Source: an uncultured Lachnospiraceae bacterium (lineage in GTDB: Bacteria > Bacillota > Clostridia > Lachnospirales > Lachnospiraceae). From it: a stretch of 36,717 bases of DNA. The stretch spans positions 1-36,717 of the forward strand of contig CAJTRL010000037.1 of the NCBI GenBank assembly GCA_910578715.1, written 5' to 3'. Below are positions 32,152-36,717 of this stretch, one piece after another (positions within the stretch are counted from its first letter, which is position 1; each line of letters opens with the position of its first letter). A model generated the notes under the pieces. That model was not told the DNA's origin, searched no databases, and saw only the letters and a program-made list of their open reading frames with translations. The position numbers and the translations under genes were made by a program.

Positions 32152-33438
32152 ATGTTTGCAGATTGCGCAAAAATTTATGTGAAAAGCGGAAAGGGCGGAG
32201 ACGGGCACGTTTCTTTCCGAAGAGAAAAATATGTGCCGAACGGCGGCCCGGACGGAGGCGACGGCGGCAACGGCGGCAGCGTCTATTTCGTTGTGGATGA
32301 AGGCCTGAATACGCTGACGGATTTCCGTCATATCAGAAAATACTGTGCAGGAAATGGTGCAGAGGGCGGAAAACGTAATTGTGCCGGTAAAAACGGCGAG
32401 GATATCTTTATTAAAGTGCCCGCAGGAACTGTTATCAGAGAGGCGGAAAGCGGAAAAGTCATTGTCGATATGTCCGGCGACAATCAGAAGGTACTGCTTT
32501 TAAGAGGCGGGAGGGGCGGAAGCGGCAACCAGCACTATGCGACAAGTAAGATGCAGGCGCCGAAATATGCACAGCCCGGCCAGCCGGCAATGGAACTGGA
32601 ACTTCTGCTGGAATTAAAGGTCATTGCAGATGTAGGGCTAGTGGGGTTCCCCAATGTCGGAAAATCGACGCTTTTATCCAGTTCCACCAACGCCAGGCCG
32701 AAAATCGCAAATTACCATTTTACAACGCTGAATCCTAATCTGGGTGTGGTGGATTTGGAAGATGCCAAAGGTTTTGTCATCGCGGATATTCCGGGCCTGA
32801 TTGAAGGCGCATCGGAAGGTGTCGGGCTCGGCCATGAGTTTTTACGCCATATTGAGCGGACAAAAGTTATCATTCATATTGTCGATGCCGCATCTACGGA
32901 AGGACGTGACCCAATAGAGGATATTTATGCCATTAACCGGGAACTGGAAACCTATAACCCGGAAATCGCCACAAGGCCGCAGATTATCGCTGCCAATAAA
33001 ATCGATATGATTTATGGAGAAGATGACCCCGTTGCGCGCATCCGTGCGGAATTTGAGCCGAAAGGCATTCCGGTTTATCCGATATCGGCGGTCAGCAAAA
33101 AAGGCGTACGGGAGCTTTTATATGCCGTACGAAACATGCTTGACGGCCTGAGCAGCGAGCCGGTTATTTTTGCACAGGAATATGCGCCGGAAGAAAATCA
33201 GAGTATTCAGAACGAACCGTTTACGGTCGAATATGATGCTGAAAAAGATGAATATGTTGTAGAAGGTCCACGAATCGAGAAAATGCTTTCTTATACGAAT
33301 CTGGAATCCGAAAAAGGCTTTCGCTTTTTCCAGAATTTCTTAAAGGAGCACGGTATTTTGAAAGAACTGGAGGCACTCGGCATTCAGGAAGGCGATACCG
33401 TAAGAATGTACGGACTTGTCTTTGACTATTACAAATAA
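32152..33438 (+). CDS. obgE: Obg GTPase
   Basis: A 428-residue essential GTPase of ribosome assembly and stress signalling. The Gly-rich Obg fold (DCAKIYVKSGKGGDGHVSFRREKYVPNGG, then GGRGGSGNQHYATSKM) leads to the G domain: GFPNVGKST (G1), DIPGLIEGASEGVGLG (G3) and ANKID (G4). The C-terminal OCT domain is present (after residue about 340, ESEKGFRFFQNFLKEHGILKELEALGIQEGDTV). Start 32152 has AAAGGG upstream; the earlier ATG at 32098 lies in the terminator. Confidence 0.95.
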   Translation: MFADCAKIYVKSGKGGDGHVSFRREKYVPNGGPDGGDGGNGGSVYFVVDEGLNTLTDFRHIRKYCAGNGAEGGKRNCAGKNGEDIFIKVPAGTVIREAESGKVIVDMSGDNQKVLLLRGGRGGSGNQHYATSKMQAPKYAQPGQPAMELELLLELKVIADVGLVGFPNVGKSTLLSSSTNARPKIANYHFTTLNPNLGVVDLEDAKGFVIADIPGLIEGASEGVGLGHEFLRHIERTKVIIHIVDAASTEGRDPIEDIYAINRELETYNPEIATRPQIIAANKIDMIYGEDDPVARIRAEFEPKGIPVYPISAVSKKGVRELLYAVRNMLDGLSSEPVIFAQEYAPEENQSIQNEPFTVEYDAEKDEYVVEGPRIEKMLSYTNLESEKGFRFFQNFLKEHGILKELEALGIQEGDTVRMYGLVFDYYK

Positions 33439-33452
33439 AATGGAGGAAACAC

Positions 33453-33746
33453 ATGACGAGCAAACAAAGAGCTTATTTAAAGAGCCTTGCAAACGGCCTT
33501 GAACCTATTTTTCAGATTGGAAAATCCAGTCTGACGCCGGAATTTACAGTGGCAGTCGATGAGGCATTCAATACAAGAGAACTTTTAAAAATTGCAGTTC
33601 TGAAAAACTGTATCGACGACCCGAAGGAAATCGCGTCAATGATATCGGAAAGAACGCATTCCCAGGTTGTTCAGGTTATCGGTAAGAAAATTATCCTATA
33701 TAAACCGGATAAGAAAAATCCCAAAATTCTGCTGGATAAAATATAA
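33453..33746 (+). CDS. yhbY: YhbY family RNA-binding protein (CRM domain)
   Basis: A 97-residue CRM-domain protein that binds pre-50S ribosomal particles. MTSKQRAYLKSLANGLEPIFQIGKSSLTPEF is the family start and the GKSSLTPE loop corresponds to its GxxG-type RNA contact. It follows obgE after 14 bases with TGGAGG before the ATG. Its link with obgE and nadD is conserved in Firmicutes. Confidence 0.93.
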   Translation: MTSKQRAYLKSLANGLEPIFQIGKSSLTPEFTVAVDEAFNTRELLKIAVLKNCIDDPKEIASMISERTHSQVVQVIGKKIILYKPDKKNPKILLDKI

Positions 33747-33797
33747 TATCCCAATATACTGTCCGGATGAGATTATCGTCGAAAGGAGGCGGAACAG

Positions 33798-34418
33798 TTG
33801 AAAAAGATTGGAATCATGGGCGGAACTTTCAATCCGATTCACATGGGGCATCTTATCATTGCAGAAAAAGCAAGAGAACAGTCGGGACTCGATAAAGTTC
33901 TTTTTATGCCAAGCGGTATACCCTATATGAAAGACAGCCGCCAGGTTCTTCCCGGAAAAGTCCGGGCACAGATGACGGAACTTGCGATTCGCAGCAATCC
34001 TTTTTTCGATATTTCCACGATGGAAGTGGAAAGAGAGGGACGCACATACACATACGAAACACTGGAAACACTCCGTGCGCAGAATCCGGACACAAAATAC
34101 TATTTTATCCTCGGCGCCGACAGCCTGTGGAAAATAGAAGAGTGGAGGTATCCTGAAAGAATTTTTGCGGCCTGTCATATTCTTGCGGCAGTACGGGAAG
34201 AAAAAACGACAGAAGACATGAAAGAGCAGATACACTATCTGGAAAAAACATATGATGCCGATATTACGCTTCTGCAGACTTGCCGCATGGAGATATCCTC
34301 TTCCATCATTCGGACTTTTTGCAAAGAGGGGAAGTCGATTCGCTATCTGGTGCCGGAAGCTGTCTGTGATTTTATCATCCAAAATAAACTATATACGGCA
34401 ACAGAGGGTTTAAATTGA
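33798..34418 (+). CDS. nadD: Nicotinate-nucleotide adenylyltransferase
   Basis: Adenylates nicotinate mononucleotide in NAD synthesis; 206 residues. GIMGGTFNPIHMGHLIIAEKARE carries the GGxFxPxHxGH signature, and EISSSIIRTF is the C-terminal ISSTxIR-type ATP motif. The start is TTG, with AAAGGAGG placed eight bases upstream; the protein then begins MKKIGIMGGTFNP. The downstream small reading frame begins inside its stop (TTGA). Confidence 0.96.
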   Translation: MKKIGIMGGTFNPIHMGHLIIAEKAREQSGLDKVLFMPSGIPYMKDSRQVLPGKVRAQMTELAIRSNPFFDISTMEVEREGRTYTYETLETLRAQNPDTKYYFILGADSLWKIEEWRYPERIFAACHILAAVREEKTTEDMKEQIHYLEKTYDADITLLQTCRMEISSSIIRTFCKEGKSIRYLVPEAVCDFIIQNKLYTATEGLN

Positions 34419-34519
34419 AAAGTCAATTCTGGCAATTTGAGCCAGAGCCGGAGATTTGCCTTGAGCACAGTCGGGAATCTGAAATTCTCGACGCGTGTCA
34501 TCGCCGCAAGCTGCTCTGA
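34415..34519 (+). CDS. Possible 34-residue small protein between nadD and yqeK
   Basis: A TTG at 34415 overlaps the nadD stop (TTGA) and is preceded by AGAGGG (34403-34408). The frame is open for 34 codons to a TGA at 34517-34519, 12 bases before the yqeK ATG and its GGAGG. The product would start MKSQFWQFEPEPEICLEHSR and end DACHRRKLL: acidic, with two Cys, and soluble. It fills the only gap over 100 bases in this part of the operon. The alternative is a structured untranslated region, as several short hairpins (TCTGGC/GCCAGA at 34428-34446) lie within it. I do not recognise the sequence. Confidence 0.45.
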   Translation: MKSQFWQFEPEPEICLEHSRESEILDACHRRKLL

Positions 34520-34531
34520 CATGGAGGAAAT

Positions 34532-35173
34532 ATGAAAACTCTTGAAATAAAAACAACGGATTTGAAGAAACTAAGAAAGGCAATGGAAAAAGAACTGAAT
34601 GCCAAACGATACGAGCATACGCTGAGCGTTGCCTACACGGCCGCATCCCTTGCGATGGTGCATGGCGTGGAACCCAGTAAAGCGCTAATTGCCGGTATGC
34701 TGCATGACTGCGCAAAATGTCTTTCCAATAAAAAACTGATTTCCATCTGCGAAAAAAACGACCTCCCGGTATCGGAAACGGAATTACAGAATCCGGCCGC
34801 GCTTTTACATGCCAAAGTCGGAAGTTTTCTGGCAAAAGAAGAGTATAAAATAGAAGATGAGGATATTCTGAACGCCATCCGGTATCACACGACGGGCCGC
34901 CCCAATATGAGTGAACTGGAAAAAATATTGTATATTGCAGATTATATTGAGCCTGGCAGAAAACACGCATCCAACCTTCCTATGATACGACGGATGGCTT
35001 TTCGGGATTTGGACGGAACACTTTTTAAAATATTAGAAGATACATTGTCTTATCTGCACTCGGTGAGCGGCCATCTGGACGATAAAGCGCTGAAAACCGG
35101 TCCGCTAGACCCAATGACACAGGAAACCTACAATTACTATAAAAAAAGTCTCAGGAAAGGACAAAATGAATGA
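34532..35173 (+). CDS. yqeK: YqeK HD-domain hydrolase (bis(5'-nucleosyl)-tetraphosphatase)
   Basis: A 213-residue HD-domain protein. YqeK homologues cleave diadenosine tetraphosphate symmetrically. The HD signature is visible: a metal His in RYEHTLSVAYTAASLA, HDCAKC (HD pair), the KVGSFLAKEEY segment and AIRYHTTGRPNMSELEKILYIADYIEPGR, all typical. The order nadD-yqeK-rsfS is widespread in Firmicutes. The ATG follows GGAGG, and the last bases overlap rsfS (ATGA). Confidence 0.94.
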   Translation: MKTLEIKTTDLKKLRKAMEKELNAKRYEHTLSVAYTAASLAMVHGVEPSKALIAGMLHDCAKCLSNKKLISICEKNDLPVSETELQNPAALLHAKVGSFLAKEEYKIEDEDILNAIRYHTTGRPNMSELEKILYIADYIEPGRKHASNLPMIRRMAFRDLDGTLFKILEDTLSYLHSVSGHLDDKALKTGPLDPMTQETYNYYKKSLRKGQNE

Positions 35174-35517
35174 ACCCAAAAGAAATGACAAAACTGGCAC
35201 TTGAAGCGTTGGAAGAAAAAAAGGCAGAAGATATCAGAATCATTGATATCAGCCATATTTCCACGATTGCTGATTACTTTATTATCGCAAGCGGCACAAA
35301 CAAGAGCCAGATACAGGCAATGACGGACAATGTATCGGAAAAACTTGGCAAAGCCGGACATCCGGAAAAACACATAGAAGGCTACCAGAATGCAAACTGG
35401 ATTCTGATGGACTTTCAGGATATTATCGTGCATATTTTTGACAAAGAAAATCTTTTATTTTATGATTTGGAACGTATCTGGCGGGATGGTATCGTAATTG
35501 ATAAAGATAATTTATAA
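35170..35517 (+). CDS. rsfS: Ribosome silencing factor RsfS
   Basis: A 115-residue protein that binds L14 on the 50S subunit, blocking 70S formation when nutrients are scarce. The family motifs ISTIADYFIIASGTNKSQIQA and ILMDFQDIIVHIFDKENLLFYDLERIW are clear. The start overlaps the yqeK stop (ATGA), so the two are coupled. A bidirectional terminator follows. Confidence 0.95.
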   Translation: MNPKEMTKLALEALEEKKAEDIRIIDISHISTIADYFIIASGTNKSQIQAMTDNVSEKLGKAGHPEKHIEGYQNANWILMDFQDIIVHIFDKENLLFYDLERIWRDGIVIDKDNL

Positions 35518-35538
35518 AATAAGCCAAAGAAACAAATA

Positions 35539-35575
35539 TAATGGACTCCAACAGAAAAACTGCCGGGGTCCATTA
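35539..35575. terminator. Bidirectional terminator between rsfS and the DUF378-like gene
   Basis: TAATGGACTCC (35539-35549) pairs with GGGGTCCATTA (35565-35575), with one wobble. On the minus strand the stem is followed by TATTTGTTTC, a U-rich tail. On the plus strand the tail is weaker (ATTTGAATT). It separates two converging genes. Confidence 0.65.
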
Positions 35576-35587
35576 ATTTGAATTCGT

Positions 35588-35812
35588 TTATGACTGAGAC
35601 TCTTTTCTTGCCGTACCGCCCGCATACATATAGAATGTGATAATATACAGGCCGGCAATACCGACTACTGCATAAATAATTCTGGAAAGCCATGACATAT
35701 TACCAAAAATAAAGGCTACCAAATCGAAACTGAAGAATCCAATCAGACCCCAGTTAATAGCGCCAATGATGGCAACCGTCAAAGCAAGATAGTCTAATCC
35801 TTTATTGTTCAT
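35588..35812 (-). CDS. DUF378-like two-TM protein
   Basis: A 74-residue protein with two membrane helices: LDYLALTVAIIGAINWGLIGFF and SRIIYAVVGIAGLYIITFYMY. The opening matches the DUF378 pattern (ALxLxIIGAINWGLIGLF). Start 35812 was chosen because AAAGGGG lies seven bases away; another in-frame ATG at 35818 is too close. The frame stays open upstream to 35920 and would add a hydrophobic stretch (CKIVLMVSFILMSLFLIM), but that has no ribosome site and is probably untranslated. Function is unknown. It converges with rsfS and is preceded by about 260 bases without a convincing gene. Confidence 0.8.
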   Translation of the reverse strand: MNNKGLDYLALTVAIIGAINWGLIGFFSFDLVAFIFGNMSWLSRIIYAVVGIAGLYIITFYMYAGGTARKESQS

Positions 35813-36071
35813 ATTCATTCCCCTTTCCATTATCAAAAATAAACTCATCAAAATGAAAGAAACCATTAGAACAATTTTACAAAAATCGATAAAAAGTCCT
35901 GTAAAATCAGTTTCCATCATCCATTATTATTCCTTGAAAGAGGATATGTATACTGGAAATATTTTTAGCGGCAAAATAATAACTCTGGCGATTAGGATTC
36001 TCTCTAAATTATGGGTCTCTCTAAATGCCATAATCGCTGCAGCAATCTTATTTCGTGTTATCTTCGTATTA
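35813..36071. other. Gap between the DUF378-like gene and lexA
   Basis: About 260 AT-rich bases without a supported gene. It contains an 11-base direct repeat, TCTCTCTAAAT, at 35999-36009 and 36016-36026 (17-base period). It may carry the promoter of the DUF378-like gene. No terminator for lexA is obvious. Open frames here on either strand lack ribosome sites. Confidence 0.5.
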
Positions 36072-36689
36072 TCAGTGATATAAACGAAAAACGCCGAATA
36101 CCTTTCCCAAAATCTGACAGTCATCTACAATAATCGGCTCCATATAATCATTTTCCGGCTGAAGGCGAATGTGTCCGTCTTCTTTATAAAAAGTTTTGAC
36201 TGTGGCAGAATCATCGATTAAAGCAACGATAGTGTCACCGTTCTGGGCGGTATTACAGGCATTTACAAAAATCTGGTCGCCGCTGTAAATACCGGCATTT
36301 ACCATAGAATCACCCTTCACTTTTAAAACAAAGGAGTCTCCGGACGGAACCATATCCGCCGGCACAGGAAAATAGCTTTCAATGTTTTCCTGTGCCAGAA
36401 TCGGTGCGCCTGCCGCAACATTTCCGATAACGGGAAGTGAAACCATTTCTGTACGAACCATCTGAAAATTATCATCACATATCTCAATCGCACGCGGTTT
36501 GGTCGGGTCACGCCTGATATAACCGTTTTTTTCCAGCGTTTCAAGATGTGAGTGTACAGAAGAAGTTGATTTTAACTGTACAGCCTCACAGATTTCACGA
36601 ACGGCCGGCGGATATCCCTTTTTTAAAATTTCTTCTTTAATATAATCAAGAATTTCCTGTTGCTTCTTTGTAATCTTACCGTAACCCAT
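36072..36689 (-). CDS. lexA: LexA repressor (SOS response)
   Basis: A 205-residue SOS repressor. The N-terminal winged helix (KITKKQQEILDYIKEEI, GYPPAVREICEAVQLKSTSSVHSHLETLEKNGYI) binds DNA. The C-terminal autoprotease contains the Ala-Gly cleavage pair in GNVAAGAP, the catalytic Ser in KGDSMVNAGI, and the catalytic Lys in ATVKTFYKE. AAAGGAGG on the minus strand lies six bases before the ATG at 36689. An upstream ATG at 36716 would precede this site. The operator and promoter lie outside the window, so autoregulation cannot be checked. Confidence 0.96.
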   Translation of the reverse strand: MGYGKITKKQQEILDYIKEEILKKGYPPAVREICEAVQLKSTSSVHSHLETLEKNGYIRRDPTKPRAIEICDDNFQMVRTEMVSLPVIGNVAAGAPILAQENIESYFPVPADMVPSGDSFVLKVKGDSMVNAGIYSGDQIFVNACNTAQNGDTIVALIDDSATVKTFYKEDGHIRLQPENDYMEPIIVDDCQILGKVFGVFRLYH

Positions 36690-36717
36690 AAAGTCCTCCT
36701 TTATACATTCATTCAAT

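Noticed and set aside
35805..36083. 92-codon plus-strand frame upstream of lexA
   Set aside because: No ribosome site, antisense to the start of the DUF378-like gene, and ending inside the antisense of lexA; composition is low-complexity and AT-rich.
1..36717. CRISPR arrays, transposases, integrases, tRNA or rRNA genes
   Set aside because: No evenly spaced repeats, transposase motifs, tRNA-like cloverleaf with CCA, or rRNA sequence was seen on either strand.

Overview
The window reads as chromosomal DNA of a motile, probably spore-forming member of the Clostridia, most likely Lachnospiraceae. The signs are: a short HisG paired with HisZ; RecU; a YlbJ-like sporulation membrane protein; the TIGR03960/TIGR03936/RNase G block in front of rplU-prp-rpmA-obgE; an N-terminally extended L27 with its protease Prp; LexA; and AAGAAAGG/GGAGG ribosome-binding sites that suit a Firmicutes 16S rRNA tail. 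The family assignment is inference from gene content and order, not from a marker search. I see no rRNA, tRNA, CRISPR array, transposase or phage gene. This is mostly core genome, densely packed and almost all on the + strand.

Layout. (1) 1-7.7 kb: an unrecognised protein with a possible PD-(D/E)XK core, then topoisomerase IV parE and parC with a small membrane protein gene between them, rsmD, coaD and a coiled-coil protein. (2) 7.7-17.7 kb: a membrane-tethered amidase converging on ylbJ, a pseudouridine synthase-HAD fusion, a YgiQ-type radical SAM protein, an SDR dehydrogenase with a small membrane protein, an RluA-type pseudouridine synthase, recU, and a second amidase. (3) 17.7-23.9 kb: a histidine gene cluster (hisZ, hisG, hisD, hisB, hisIE) behind a strong promoter and a leader with a terminator, with a SIMPL-domain gene inserted between hisG and hisD. 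The hisIE product has an extra N-terminal domain that looks like a HisF barrel without its catalytic aspartates. (4) 24.0-28.9 kb: a small membrane protein, TIGR03960 and TIGR03936 proteins, RNase G and a Nudix hydrolase. (5) 28.9-30.9 kb: a chemoreceptor behind a likely sigma-D promoter. (6) 31.0-35.5 kb: rplU, prp, rpmA, obgE, yhbY, nadD, a possible 34-codon gene, yqeK and rsfS. (7) 35.6-36.7 kb: a DUF378-like protein and lexA on the minus strand.

The least explained signals are short non-coding or leader elements. A 55-bp element occurs twice with four differences (16757-16811 and 21896-21950). Each copy ends at a start codon, for the second amidase and for hisB, and each is preceded by a hairpin whose stem sequence differs between copies while pairing is kept. 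A separate 32-bp sequence occurs at 7074 and 16706. A nested inverted repeat of about 120 bp lies in front of parE. The most unusual proteins are the first gene, the membrane protein between parE and parC, the pseudo-HisF-HisIE fusion and the 34-codon candidate between nadD and yqeK. None of these amounts to a proven new system. They are testable leads.
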